Part shown: positions 31,806 through 42,984 of the stretch, in pieces
Layout of the letters: each line of letters opens with the position of its first letter
How positions within the stretch are numbered: position 1 is the first letter of the stretch
Source of the DNA: Kutzneria sp. CA-103260
GTDB taxonomy: Bacteria; Actinomycetota; Actinomycetes; Mycobacteriales; Pseudonocardiaceae
Direction: 5' to 3'
Length of the DNA: 64,000 bases
Assembly: GCF_018263855.1 (NCBI RefSeq)
Contig: NZ_CP073318.1
Coordinates: 5,394,001 to 5,458,000, forward strand
Translations under genes and position numbers: made by a program
Notes under the pieces: generated by a model
Seen by the model: only the letters and a program-made list of their open reading frames with translations
Told to the model about the DNA's origin: nothing
Database searches by the model: none

Positions 31806-32930
31806 GTGACGGACCGCGATCCGGCCGGGCGGATGGTTGACGCCGCCCGGGCCTGGCTGGACAGTCTGGATGACGAGCAGCGCGCGGCGGCGGCCTGGCC
31901 GTGGCCGGCCGAGGAGGAGCGGCACCGTTGGTATTACACGCCAACGGATCACGGGGGTCTGCCGCTGACCAGGATGCGGCCGGCGCAGCAGCAGCTGGCG
32001 ATGCGGCTGGTGGCGTCGGGGCTGTCGCGGGCGGGCTTCGTGACGGTGTCGACGATCATGGGCCTGGAGAACGTGCTCGACGGCCTGGAGGGCTTCCGGG
32101 TGGACTGGGGCCGGGAGCGCGGCCGAGATCCGCAGCTGTACTGGCTGCGGGTGTTCGGCGAGCCGTCGGACGAGGGCCCCTGGTCGTGGCGGTTCGGCGG
32201 GCACCACGTGTCGGTGCACCACGTTGTACTGAACGGCACAGTTCAGGCCAGCACGCCCTGTTTCCTGGGCGCTGACCCCGCGGCCTCGCCGCTGTTGGGC
32301 GGACACCTGCTCCGGCCGCTCGGGGCGGTGGAGGATCTCGGACGGGACCTGGTGCGCTCGCTCGACGAGGAGCTGGCCCAGCAAGCGGTGATCAGCGCGA
32401 CGCCGCCGGTGGACATCGTCACCGGCAACCGGCCCCGGATCGGCGAGGGGAACACGGCGATGCGCCTGCCGGACGTCTGGCGCGGCCGCTTCACCGAACC
32501 TCGGCTGGCCGACTCCGTGGAGGAGATCCAGCAAGCGGCCGAAGCCAAGGTGGGCCTCCAGCCGAAGCACCTCGACGACGTGAGCCTGACGACCGCCCCG
32601 AAGGGAGTGCCCGCGACAAGGTTCTCCCCCGAACAGAGGGACCAGTTGCGAGCACTGCTCATGGTGTTCCTCGGCCGTGTCCCGGACGAGCTGGCCGAGC
32701 GGGAGGCGGCCAAGTTCGCCGGCGACAAGCTGCTGGACGTGCACTTCGCCTGGGCCGGCGGAATCGAGCCGGGCCAGCCGCACTACTACCGCCTCCAGGG
32801 CCCGCGCCTGCTCGCCGAGTACGACAACACGCAGCGCGACGTCAACCACGTGCACTCGGTGTGGCGGGACCCGGAGGGCGATTTCGGCGACGACGTCCTG
32901 GCCCGGCACCTCGCCGCCCACCACCGTTAG
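31806..32930 (+). CDS. DUF3500 domain protein
   Basis: 374 aa from GTG 31806. The family pattern runs through the whole protein: WRFGGHHVSVHHVV (about 128-141), DVHFAWAGGIEPGQPHYYRL (about 312-331) and YDNTQRDVNHVHSVWRDPEG (about 340-359). Several conserved His/Trp residues suggest a metal- or ligand-binding enzyme, but no activity is established. No signal peptide. Followed by a strong hairpin. Confidence 0.88.
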   Translation: MTDRDPAGRMVDAARAWLDSLDDEQRAAAAWPWPAEEERHRWYYTPTDHGGLPLTRMRPAQQQLAMRLVASGLSRAGFVTVSTIMGLENVLDGLEGFRVDWGRERGRDPQLYWLRVFGEPSDEGPWSWRFGGHHVSVHHVVLNGTVQASTPCFLGADPAASPLLGGHLLRPLGAVEDLGRDLVRSLDEELAQQAVISATPPVDIVTGNRPRIGEGNTAMRLPDVWRGRFTEPRLADSVEEIQQAAEAKVGLQPKHLDDVSLTTAPKGVPATRFSPEQRDQLRALLMVFLGRVPDELAEREAAKFAGDKLLDVHFAWAGGIEPGQPHYYRLQGPRLLAEYDNTQRDVNHVHSVWRDPEGDFGDDVLARHLAAHHR

Positions 32931-32932
32931 GA

Positions 32933-32968
32933 CGCGCGGGTGGCGCATGGAGGAACGCCACCCGCGCG
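32933..32968. terminator. Bidirectional hairpin terminator
   Basis: Perfect 13-bp stem CGCGCGGGTGGCG/CGCCACCCGCGCG with a 10-nt loop, between the convergent DUF3500 stop (32930) and epimerase stop (32974). Confidence 0.75.
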
Positions 32969-32973
32969 AGCTC

Positions 32974-33720
32974 TCACTTCTGCGCGGCCAGCCACGCGTC
33001 CAGACGGGTCTGGGCCAGGCGGGCGTCCGGCCCGGGCAGCAGCACGGACTGCCCGGGCACACCGCCGTAGAACAGGGCGTCGGGGTCGGTGATCACCTGG
33101 CGCGGGTCGCCCCGGAACGCCAACACTCGGCGCACCCACTCGTCGAGCCCGAACGCCTCCGGCCCGGCGATCTCGACCACGCCGTTGACCGGGTCCCCGG
33201 CGGCGGCGCGGGCGACGGCCGTTGACACGTCAACAGCGGCCATGGGCTGCACGCCGACACCGGGCAGCCGGACGGCGCCGTCGACCACGGAGGTGTCGGC
33301 GATGGCCCCGGCGAACTCGAAGAACTGAGTGGCCCGCACGATGGTGTGCGGCAGCCCGGCCCCGCGGATGGCGGTCTCCTGCGCGACCTTGGCCCGGTAG
33401 TAGCCGATCTCGGGCGAGCGGTCGATGCCGATGATGGACAGCGCGACGTAGTGGCCGACGCCGGCCTCCCGGGCGGCCTCGGTCAGGTTGCCGGTGGAGG
33501 TGACGAAGAAGTCCATCACGTCGTCGTCGGCGAACGACGGCGAGTTGGACACGTCGACCAGCACCTGAGCGTCCCGCAGCACCTCCTTCAGCCCCTCGCC
33601 GGTGAGGGTGTTCACGCCGGTGCTCGGCGCGGCGGCGACGGCCTCGTGGCCGGCCTCGGTCAGCTGCCGGACGACGCCGGAGCCGATCAGGCCGGTGCCC
33701 CCGATGACGACGATCTTCAT
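32974..33720 (-). CDS. NAD(P)H-binding epimerase/NmrA-like protein (ECF41-associated type)
   Basis: 248 aa from ATG 33720 with SD GAAGGACAG. Rossmann start KIVVIGGTGLIGSGVVRQL (about 2-20), VLVDVSNSPSFADD and GHYVALSIIGIDR, typical of atypical SDRs annotated as SDR family/NmrA. This is one of the carboxymuconolactone decarboxylase/oxidoreductase/epimerase genes that accompany ECF41 sigma factors. It starts 37 bp below a TGTCACA-N16-GGTC element, and the ECF41 gene lies 1 kb away. Confidence 0.87.
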   Translation of the reverse strand: MKIVVIGGTGLIGSGVVRQLTEAGHEAVAAAPSTGVNTLTGEGLKEVLRDAQVLVDVSNSPSFADDDVMDFFVTSTGNLTEAAREAGVGHYVALSIIGIDRSPEIGYYRAKVAQETAIRGAGLPHTIVRATQFFEFAGAIADTSVVDGAVRLPGVGVQPMAAVDVSTAVARAAAGDPVNGVVEIAGPEAFGLDEWVRRVLAFRGDPRQVITDPDALFYGGVPGQSVLLPGPDARLAQTRLDAWLAAQK

Positions 33721-33756
33721 GGTCTGTCCTTCCCAGTGAGCCTCAGCTCCAGCTAG

Positions 33757-33783
33757 GACCGGACAGCACCGGGGTTTGTGACA
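33757..33783 (-). promoter_or_regulatory. Putative ECF41-type promoter for the epimerase gene
   Basis: On the minus strand TGTCACA (33783-33777), a 16-nt spacer, then GGTC (33760-33757) within GGTCCTAGCTGG. The known ECF41 motif, as I recall it, is TGTCACA-N16-CGTC. The -35 match is exact and the -10 differs at one base. It faces the epimerase start at 33720. Confidence 0.65.
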
Positions 33784-33822
33784 GCCCCGATGTGTGACAG
33801 CGACGTGATGGCCGTCTCCCGC

Positions 33823-33849
33823 TGTCACACATCCGAGGCCTGGCCGGTC
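33823..33849 (+). promoter_or_regulatory. Putative ECF41-type promoter for the cupin gene
   Basis: TGTCACA (33823-33829), 16-nt spacer, GGTC (33846-33849) continuing CTAGCTGG. This is the mirror image of the minus-strand element at 33757-33783 with the same spacing and same 12-base -10 region. It faces the cupin start at 33887. A third TGTCACA (minus strand, 33799-33793) completes a perfect 14-bp dyad (33789-33802 with 33820-33833). Confidence 0.65.
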
Positions 33850-33886
33850 CTAGCTGGCGTCAACCCACGAACTGGAGGAGCACACC

Positions 33887-34297
33887 GTGGAGGACTTCTA
33901 CGCCGCCGGGCCACCGCCGCAGCTGGACGTGGTCGCGACCGTGCCGGACGCGCCCCAGATCCACGAGCACGCCGAGGCGATGACCATTCTCGTCACGCTG
34001 CCGCCGGCCAGCCCGGGCGCGCCGCCGCACCGCCACTCCGGCCCGGCCTACGGCTACGTGGTCAAGGGCGAGATCGTCTTCGAGCTGGAGGGCGAGCCGG
34101 CGCGGGTGGTCAAGGCGGGCGAGGCGTTCTGGGAGCCGGGCGGCGACGTGATCCACTACCAGGACGGCAACCACCTGACCGACGCCGAATCGGCCTTCGT
34201 GGTGACCATGTTCTGCGTGCCGGGGCAGCCGATGCTGGTGCCGGTCAGCGCCGAGGAACTGGAGCAGCGCAAGGACCGCCGGGCGCCGCGCCCATGA
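33887..34297 (+). CDS. Cupin-domain protein
   Basis: 136 aa from GTG 33887 with SD GGAGGAG. Single beta-barrel cupin: PPHRHSGPAYGYVVKGEIVF (motif 1, about 46-65; H47, H49) and GDVIHYQDGN (motif 2, about 85-94). It could bind Fe, Mn or Zn. First gene of a cupin-cupin unit that leads to the ECF41 sigma gene; expression probably depends on the TGTCACA promoter upstream. Confidence 0.88.
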   Translation: MEDFYAAGPPPQLDVVATVPDAPQIHEHAEAMTILVTLPPASPGAPPHRHSGPAYGYVVKGEIVFELEGEPARVVKAGEAFWEPGGDVIHYQDGNHLTDAESAFVVTMFCVPGQPMLVPVSAEELEQRKDRRAPRP

Positions 34298-34644
34298 CCA
34301 AGACGTCGCTGGTCGCGGTGGCGCAGGGACAGTTGGACCAGGCCCGGGCGTGCCCACAGCGGCGCAGTTCGTTGACCGTGCACGAACACCGGGTGCGCCA
34401 CACGGTGACGGCGGTGCTGGCCAACGAACATCTGCACGAGCAGGACTTGTGCTGGGCGACCACGGTGCACGTGCTGCGCGGCCGGGTCCGGCTGATCGCC
34501 GGGCGCGAGTCGTGGGAGGCGCAGCCGGGCGACCTGCTGTCGCTGCCGCACCGCCGGCACCGGATCGAGGCCGTCGAGGACTCGGTCTTCCTGTGTAGCG
34601 ACGCGGTTTCCGTTGGCAGAGCGGATGTTCAGCCCAACGGATGA
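34294..34644 (+). CDS. Second cupin protein
   Basis: 116 aa, ATG overlapping the previous stop (ATGA). Cupin-like features: ATTVHVLRGRVRLIAG, EAQPGDLLSLPHRRHRIEAV. The first His motif is weak (NEHLHEQDL), so metal binding is uncertain. The pairing with the first cupin implies joint function. The ECF41 sigma gene begins 101 bp downstream; that gap holds no clear TGTCACA element. Confidence 0.8.
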   Translation: MTKTSLVAVAQGQLDQARACPQRRSSLTVHEHRVRHTVTAVLANEHLHEQDLCWATTVHVLRGRVRLIAGRESWEAQPGDLLSLPHRRHRIEAVEDSVFLCSDAVSVGRADVQPNG

Positions 34645-34745
34645 TGCCCACCTGGTCCGTGGGCACGGGGAAGGCGGCCGGGCTGGCGTACGCTGCGACT
34701 GGCAGTGCGCCGCCCGGCCAGCCCCGTCGAAAGGGACCAGACAGC

Positions 34746-35609
34746 ATGGAGACGACGCTCGACGACGCGGCCGCGGTCTTCGCCGAGGTGCGGCCCCGCC
34801 TGTTCGGCATCGCCTACCGCATGCTGGGCACCGCCGCCGACGCCGAGGATCTGGTGCAGGAGGTGTGGATCCGCTGGCAGACCGCCGACCGGGCGAAGGT
34901 GGAGCATCCGGCCGCCTACCTGGCCACCACGGCCACCCGGCTGGCCATCAACGCCACCCAGTCCGCCTACGCGCGGCGGGAGCGCTACGTCGGGCCGTGG
35001 CTGCCGGAACCGGTTGACACGTCAGCGGATCCGCAGCTGGGCGCCGAGCGGGCCGCTGCCCTGGAACTGGGTGTGTTGCTGCTGCTGGAAAAGCTCACGC
35101 CGACCGAACGCGCCGCCTACGTGCTGCGGGAGGCGTTCGACTACCCGTACCAGCAGATCGCCGAGATCGTGCAGACCACCGAGGCGACCGCCCGGCAGTA
35201 CGTCAGCCGGGCGCGCAAGCACTTGGCGGCCGAGCGCCGCGCCCCGGTCGATCCGACCGAGCAGCGGCGGCTGCTGACCGCGTTCGTCCAGGCCGCGCAG
35301 GCCGGGGACCTGTCGGCGCTGGAGGAGCTGTTCGCCGCGGACGTGGTCAGCTACTCCGACGGGGGCGGTGTCACGCGGGCCACGAAGTACGTGGTCACGG
35401 GCGCGGACGCGGTGTCCAAGCTGGTCCGTGCCTGGTCGACCAACTTCTGGGAGGACGTGCGGACCGTGCCGGCCATGCTGAACGGCGCGGACGCGCTGCT
35501 GCTCCAGCGGGACGGCGAGACCATCGGCGTGCTCTCGATCGTCGGCTCGGCCGAGGGCATCGACCAGGTGATGTGGGTCCTCAACCCGGCCAAGCTCACG
35601 ACGCTGTGA
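34746..35609 (+). CDS. ECF41-family sigma factor (SigJ-like) with C-terminal SnoaL-like domain
   Basis: 287 aa from ATG 34746 (SD AAAGGGACC); the frame to 34641 lacks conserved sequence. Region 2: RPRLFGIAYRMLGTAADAED and LVQEVWIRW. Region 4: KLTPTERAAYVLREAFDYPY and QQIAEIVQTTEATARQYVSR. The extra C-terminal domain (about 175-287) is SnoaL/NTF2-like and ends WVLNPAKLTTL, equivalent to the NPDKL motif that controls ECF41 activity. No separate anti-sigma gene is needed. Targets are likely the adjacent epimerase/cupin promoters. Confidence 0.92.
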   Translation: METTLDDAAAVFAEVRPRLFGIAYRMLGTAADAEDLVQEVWIRWQTADRAKVEHPAAYLATTATRLAINATQSAYARRERYVGPWLPEPVDTSADPQLGAERAAALELGVLLLLEKLTPTERAAYVLREAFDYPYQQIAEIVQTTEATARQYVSRARKHLAAERRAPVDPTEQRRLLTAFVQAAQAGDLSALEELFAADVVSYSDGGGVTRATKYVVTGADAVSKLVRAWSTNFWEDVRTVPAMLNGADALLLQRDGETIGVLSIVGSAEGIDQVMWVLNPAKLTTL

Positions 35610-35628
35610 GCTCGGCCGGCTCAAACGA

Positions 35629-36540
35629 TCATGCCCGGGCCGGCAGCAGCCCCAGCCGGCCGACCACCTCGGTGGTCGCCTTGGACATGTTGAACGTGTA
35701 GAAGTGCACACCCGGCACGCCCTCGTCGATCAGGCGCTGGGCCAGCTCGGTCACCACGTCGATGCCCTCGGCCCGGAAGGCCTTGGGGTCGTCGGCCAGC
35801 GGTTCGAGCCGTCGGGCGATCGACGGCGGCACCGGCGCGCCGGACAGCTCCACGGTCTTGTGCAGGGTGCGGACCGTGGTCAGCGGCAGGATGCCCGGCA
35901 GCAGCGGCGCGTCGCAGCCCCGCTTCGCCATCCGGTCCCGCAGCCGCAGGAAGTCCTCGGCCTCGAAGAACAGCTGCGCGATGGCGAAATCGGCCCCGGC
36001 ACGGAACTTCCGCACCAAGTACTCGGTGTCGGTGTCCAGGTCGGTCGAACGAGAGTGACCATAAGGGAAAGCCGAGACTCCCACGCAGAAGTCGCCGAGT
36101 TCCCGGACCAGCGCCACCAACTCCTCGGCGTAGGTCAGCCCGTTCGGGTGCTTGACCCACTCCCCCATCGGGTCGCCGGGCGGATCGCCCCGCACGGCGA
36201 GGATGTTGCGCACGCCCACCGCCGCGTACCAGCCGATGACGTTGCGCAGCTCGGCCACCGAGTGGTCGACCGCGGTCAGATGGGCCATCGGCAGCAGGGA
36301 CGTCTCCCGCACCACCCGACCGGTGGTGCGGATGGTCCGGTCCCGGCTCGACCCGCCGGCCCCGTAGGTCACCGACATGAACGCCGGGTCCAACCCCTCC
36401 AGCTGCCGGATCGCCAGCCAGAGCCGCTGCTCATCGGCGGCGTCGCGGGGCGGGAAGAACTCCACCGAGAACACCGGTCCCGGCCCGTTCAGGCGATCCA
36501 GCACATGCGCGCACGACAACTCCACGCGTGTCAGCTCCAT
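35629..36540 (-). CDS. metF: 5,10-methylenetetrahydrofolate reductase
   Basis: 303 aa from ATG 36540; GTG 36555 and GTG 36525 are alternatives, the last with the better-spaced GGAG. MetF fold: VFSVEFFPPRD (catalytic Glu in FEFFPP-type motif), FMSVTYGAGGSSRDRTIRT (about 55-73), NILAVRGDPPGDP (about 115-127), AIAQLFFEAEDFLRL. FAD-dependent reduction of methylene-THF to methyl-THF supplies methionine synthase. It is preceded by a cobalamin riboswitch and convergent with the ECF41 gene. Confidence 0.93.
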   Translation of the reverse strand: MELTRVELSCAHVLDRLNGPGPVFSVEFFPPRDAADEQRLWLAIRQLEGLDPAFMSVTYGAGGSSRDRTIRTTGRVVRETSLLPMAHLTAVDHSVAELRNVIGWYAAVGVRNILAVRGDPPGDPMGEWVKHPNGLTYAEELVALVRELGDFCVGVSAFPYGHSRSTDLDTDTEYLVRKFRAGADFAIAQLFFEAEDFLRLRDRMAKRGCDAPLLPGILPLTTVRTLHKTVELSGAPVPPSIARRLEPLADDPKAFRAEGIDVVTELAQRLIDEGVPGVHFYTFNMSKATTEVVGRLGLLPARA

Positions 36541-36561
36541 CCTCGTGGACAACACAGCCGT

Positions 36562-36665
36562 GCCCGCGGCCGGTGTCTGACTCCCGGCCCGTCGAGCCGG
36601 TCACAGTGGCGGGACCGCGCCGGATTCGCACCGGCTTCCCTGCACCGCGGGCCTCGGCCAGAGGA
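36562..36665 (-). ncRNA. Cobalamin (adenosyl/methyl-cobalamin) riboswitch
   Basis: On the minus strand the conserved core appears in order. AGGGAAGCCGGTG plus GAATCCGG (36643-36621) form the P3/P4 start. GGTCCCGCCACTGTGA (36616-36601) is the core. The B12 box GGGAGTCAGACACCGGCC lies at 36585-36568. It sits in the 174-bp gap after aceB and ends about 25 bp before the metF start, so it probably gates translation of metF by sequestering the initiation region. Confidence 0.9.
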
Positions 36666-36714
36666 TACCGGCCGAGGCCCCGCGGGTCCCGCTCATGCCC
36701 ACCATCCGGAACGG

Positions 36715-39542
<2,828 letters not shown>

Positions 39543-39659
39543 GAGGCTCAACTCCCGTGGTCGAATTCGTTGCACCGACCGTGCCATTTCCTCGTTTCGA
39601 CTGTCGACACCGCGGAACCGGCGAATTCTTGAAAATCTTCATACCCGGATCTGCCAACT

Positions 39660-39681
39660 TTGCTAATGGCGGGGTTAGCAA
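39660..39681. promoter_or_regulatory. Putative RamB-type operator
   Basis: Inverted repeat TTGCTAA-TGGCGGGG-TTAGCAA ends 20 bp before the ramB-like ATG, preceded by AACT. It resembles the TTTGC-containing RamB/ClgR-type sites reported in corynebacteria (recalled, not checked). It lies between ramB and the divergent aceA. Confidence 0.45.
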
Positions 39682-39701
39682 GATGGCCCTACGCTGGGCG
39701 G

Positions 39702-41090
39702 ATGGAGAAGGCCTTCGTCGGCGCCCGGCTACGCCGATTGCGTGACGAGCGCGGGATGCGGCAGGCCGACCTGGCCCGGCTGCTGGGCATCTCGCCCAGC
39801 TACCTCAACCAGATCGAGCACGACTCCCGGCCGCTGACCGTGCCGGTGCTGGTGCGCATCACCGAGGCGTTCGGCGTGGACGCCGGTTTCTTCGCCGCCG
39901 ACGACGCCGCCCGCCTGGTCGCCGAGCTGCGCGAAGCGCTGCCGATGGACCGGGTGTCAGTGGCCGACCTGCGGGAGGTGGCCTCGGGCATGCCCGAGGT
40001 GGCCGAGGCGGTGATCGCCCTGCACCGGCGCGGGCGCAGCCTGGCCGAGCAGGTGGAGGCGCTGGCCGGGGACCGGGCCGTCGAGCAGTCGATCGGCGTG
40101 CACGAGCAGGTCCGGGACTTCTTCTACCGGCATCGCAACCATTTTCCGGAATTGGACGAGGCCTCTGAATCGATTGCGGAGGCCGCCGGCGTCCGCCCGG
40201 GCGAAGTGCGCACCGCGCTGTCTTCGCACCTCTCTCGAATGCACGGCGTCCGCGTCGTCACCGCCCCGAGTGACACATCCCACAATGCCAACGCCGGTGA
40301 AATGCATCACTACGACCCGGCCGCCCGAGTGCTGCATCTTTCCCTTCACCTGCGCCCCGGACAACAGGCTTTCCGAATGGCCACGCTCATCGCCCAGCTC
40401 GAATTCCCCGACCTTTTGGATGCCGTCGTCGAGGGTGACGACAGCGCGAGCCGGTCGCTGGTGCGCATCGGCCTGGCCCGCTACGCCGCCGCCGCGCTGA
40501 TTCTGCCGTACCGGGCGTTCCACGAGACCGCCGAGCGGCTGCGCTACGACATCGAACTGCTGGCCGACCACTTCGCCATGGGCTACGAGAGCATCTGCCA
40601 CCGGCTCACCACGCTGCAGCGGCCCGGCCTGCGCGGCGTGCCGTTCTCGTTCGTGCGGGTCGACCGGGCCGGCAACGTCTCCAAGCGCCAGTCCGCCACC
40701 GGGTTCCACTTCTCGCGATCGGGCGGCACCTGTCCACTGTGGAACGTCTATGAGGCTTTCGCCGCCCCCGGCAAGGTGTTGACCCAGGTCTCGGCCATGC
40801 CCGACGGGCAGCGGTACCTGTGGATCGCCCGCACCGTGGCGCGCAGCCGGGGCGGCTACGGCGGGCCCGGCAAGACCTTCGCCATCGGCCTCGGCTGCGA
40901 GATCCGGCACGCCGGCCGGCTCGTCTACTCCGCCGGGATGGACCTCGACGACCTCCGTGCCGCCACCCCCATCGGCCCCGGCTGCCGCACCTGCGACCGC
41001 CCCCTGTGCCCCCAGCGCGCCGCCCCGCAGATCGGCCGGGCGCTGCGGGTCGACGAGAACCGCAGCACCTTCGTGCCCTATCCGGACTGA
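39702..41090 (+). CDS. ramB: XRE/short-chain acyl-CoA regulator, RamB-like
   Basis: 462 aa from ATG 39702. N-terminal HTH_3: RLRRLRDERGMRQADLARLL, GISPSYLNQIEHDSRPLTVP (about 8-45). The central ImmA/IrrE-like domain contains HLSLHLRPGQQAFRMATLIA. A C-terminal DUF2083 domain has Cys-rich CRTCDRPLCPQRAAPQ near the end. This architecture is that of RamB/MSMEG-type regulators of acetate metabolism and the glyoxylate shunt, fitting its position divergent from aceA-aceB. Symbol assigned by family and context. Its 3' end overlaps the convergent oxidoreductase by 13 bp. Confidence 0.88.
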   Translation: MEKAFVGARLRRLRDERGMRQADLARLLGISPSYLNQIEHDSRPLTVPVLVRITEAFGVDAGFFAADDAARLVAELREALPMDRVSVADLREVASGMPEVAEAVIALHRRGRSLAEQVEALAGDRAVEQSIGVHEQVRDFFYRHRNHFPELDEASESIAEAAGVRPGEVRTALSSHLSRMHGVRVVTAPSDTSHNANAGEMHHYDPAARVLHLSLHLRPGQQAFRMATLIAQLEFPDLLDAVVEGDDSASRSLVRIGLARYAAAALILPYRAFHETAERLRYDIELLADHFAMGYESICHRLTTLQRPGLRGVPFSFVRVDRAGNVSKRQSATGFHFSRSGGTCPLWNVYEAFAAPGKVLTQVSAMPDGQRYLWIARTVARSRGGYGGPGKTFAIGLGCEIRHAGRLVYSAGMDLDDLRAATPIGPGCRTCDRPLCPQRAAPQIGRALRVDENRSTFVPYPD

Positions 41091-41968
41091 ACGACGATCT
41101 TGCCGCGGGCATGGCCCTGTTCGCTGCGGGTGTGGGCTTCGGCGATGTCCGTGAACGGGAAGACCCGGTCGATCACGGTCCGGAACTTTCCTTCAGCGGC
41201 AAGGGGTAGCACCGGTGCGAAGGACTCGGCGGTCTGCTTGCCGGCGCCGGTGGAGGTCAGGACGCCGAGCCGGGCGGCGGTGAAGTCGGCGATGGTCAGG
41301 ACTCGCCGAGGGTCGCCGGTCAGCTCGATGGCCGTCGGCACGAAGCCGTGCCCGGTCACGTCGTAGACGGCATCGACGGGCCGCCGAATGGTTTGCCCGT
41401 AGGCGATGGGCGTCGCGCCGAACGAGGCCAGGTGCTCGTGGTTGCGCTCGGACGCGGTGCCGATGACCGTGACGCCTTGTGCGGCAAGGAGTTGCACGAC
41501 CGCGGTGCCGACCGCACCGGTCGCCCCGTTGACCACGACGGTCCAGCCCGATTGGACACCAAGGGCTGCGATGCCCCGCGTGGCCGTTTCGACGGCCACC
41601 GGCAGCGTGACCGCGGCGGTGAACTCCAAGGCGTCGGGTAGGATCGTGAGCGCTTCGACGCGAGCGACGGCGTACTCCGCGTAGGCGCCCGAGTCGGCAA
41701 ACCCCACGACCCGGTCACCGACCGCCAGACCGGTCACGCCGTCACCGACTTTGGTTACGTGGCCGGCGATTTCCTTGCCCAGGATCACCGGCAGCGGTGT
41801 CGGGAACGCATGCTGGACTGTCCCAGCACGGATCTTGCACTCCAGACTGTTGACCCCGAACGCGTTGGTGCGGACGAGGACCTGGCCAGGACCGGGGACC
41901 GGCGTCGGCACCTCCGTGAGCGTGAAGTTCTCGACGCCGCCGAAGGCGGTGAGCAGTTGGGCTTTCAC
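41078..41968 (-). CDS. NADPH:quinone oxidoreductase-like MDR protein
   Basis: 296 aa. GroES-like domain with PVILGKEIAGHVTKVGDGVT (about 59-78) and DRVVGFADSGAYAEYA; Rossmann VVNGATGAVGTAVVQLLAAQ (about 145-164). No structural zinc Cys cluster, so zinc-free. Start overlaps the bicupin stop by 4 bp; the two form one transcription unit divergent from an Lrp-type regulator. Confidence 0.88.
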   Translation of the reverse strand: MKAQLLTAFGGVENFTLTEVPTPVPGPGQVLVRTNAFGVNSLECKIRAGTVQHAFPTPLPVILGKEIAGHVTKVGDGVTGLAVGDRVVGFADSGAYAEYAVARVEALTILPDALEFTAAVTLPVAVETATRGIAALGVQSGWTVVVNGATGAVGTAVVQLLAAQGVTVIGTASERNHEHLASFGATPIAYGQTIRRPVDAVYDVTGHGFVPTAIELTGDPRRVLTIADFTAARLGVLTSTGAGKQTAESFAPVLPLAAEGKFRTVIDRVFPFTDIAEAHTRSEQGHARGKIVVQSG

Positions 41969-42918
41969 TTGTGTCCCTCGGCGTAACGGTCGGTGGGCGC
42001 GACCTGGGTGAGGGCCCGGTCGGACAACAGGACAAGGTGCTCGGTCGGCTCGGTGGCGATGCTGGTGTGCGCCACACCCAACGGGATCCGAACCAGGTCA
42101 CCCGGCCTCAGCTCGACCGAACCTCGTTGGGAGACAACAATTCGACGACCGCTGATCTGATACTGGATTTCGTCGGCGTCCAGGGTTCGGCGGTAGTGCC
42201 GGCCGTCGGCGGCCGGCAGCCACACGCTGCCCAGGCGCATGCGCGGCGACCGGTACTGCCAGGTCACGCCGGTGGCACCGGGGGTCGTGGTCAGGACTTC
42301 CAGGCGCTCAGAGTCGTTGCTCAGCAGGCGTTTCTCGTCCACTGGGAAGACCGCGATGTCGTGGCCCGGCGTGCCCATGCATTCGGTCACCGCCTCGTTC
42401 ACCGGGCCGGCCTGCCAGCCCTCGAACGGCGGGAACGTCGCCTGCGCGAGGCGTGTGGGTTGGCGCTCCTCGATCATCGGGGCCGGCGAGTAGAACAGCA
42501 GGTGGCTCTCGCGCCGGCCGTAGTTGTCGTGCGCGACACCTCGGGGGATGCGGGAGAACTCGCCGGCGCGGTGCTCGATCACGCCCCGCTCGGTCATCAG
42601 GGTCCGCTCCCCGGCGATCTGGAAGCAGAGCTCGTCGACGTCGCAATTGCGGTGGTAGAAGGGCTGTCGGGTGTCGTCCATGGTCTGCCACTCGATGCGC
42701 AGGTGATCGTTCTCGTACACGCCGCGCGGCGCGGCGAAGGCCTGCGGCACGTGCTCCCGCGGGAAGTGCACGACCGCCAACGGTTCCTGGTCGTGCCACG
42801 GCGTGACGGGCAGGCCGCTGGGGTGCGGCGGCGCGAGCAGCAGGTTCGCGTCTCGTTCGAGGACGCTCAGCGGCTCCGGGGAGTCGAACAGCTCCAGTGC
42901 TTCGGTGACGGTTTCCAT
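41965..42918 (-). CDS. Homogentisate 1,2-dioxygenase-like bicupin
   Basis: 317 aa, shorter than classic HgmA (~430 aa). N-terminal cupin: YHRNCDVDELCFQIAGERTL (about 88-107), EFSRIPRGVAHDNYG. C-terminal cupin: ADEIQYQISGRRIVVSQRGS and DLVRIPLGVAHTSIA. The first half looks like the HgmA metal site (H..E...H), so a ring-cleaving or other Fe-dependent dioxygenase is possible. Paired with a quinone-reductase-like gene and divergent from an Lrp regulator, consistent with aromatic or amino-acid breakdown. Confidence 0.8.
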   Translation of the reverse strand: METVTEALELFDSPEPLSVLERDANLLLAPPHPSGLPVTPWHDQEPLAVVHFPREHVPQAFAAPRGVYENDHLRIEWQTMDDTRQPFYHRNCDVDELCFQIAGERTLMTERGVIEHRAGEFSRIPRGVAHDNYGRRESHLLFYSPAPMIEERQPTRLAQATFPPFEGWQAGPVNEAVTECMGTPGHDIAVFPVDEKRLLSNDSERLEVLTTTPGATGVTWQYRSPRMRLGSVWLPAADGRHYRRTLDADEIQYQISGRRIVVSQRGSVELRPGDLVRIPLGVAHTSIATEPTEHLVLLSDRALTQVAPTDRYAEGHK

Positions 42919-42984
42919 GCGACAGACACTGGCCTGCGATCGGACGAACGCGTAGCCAGGTCGCTGTCAGCGGGAGAATCCGAC

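Noticed and set aside
35607..35623. Small TGAGC...GCTCA hairpin between the ECF41 sigma gene and metF
   Set aside because: Only a 5-bp stem, too weak to call a terminator.
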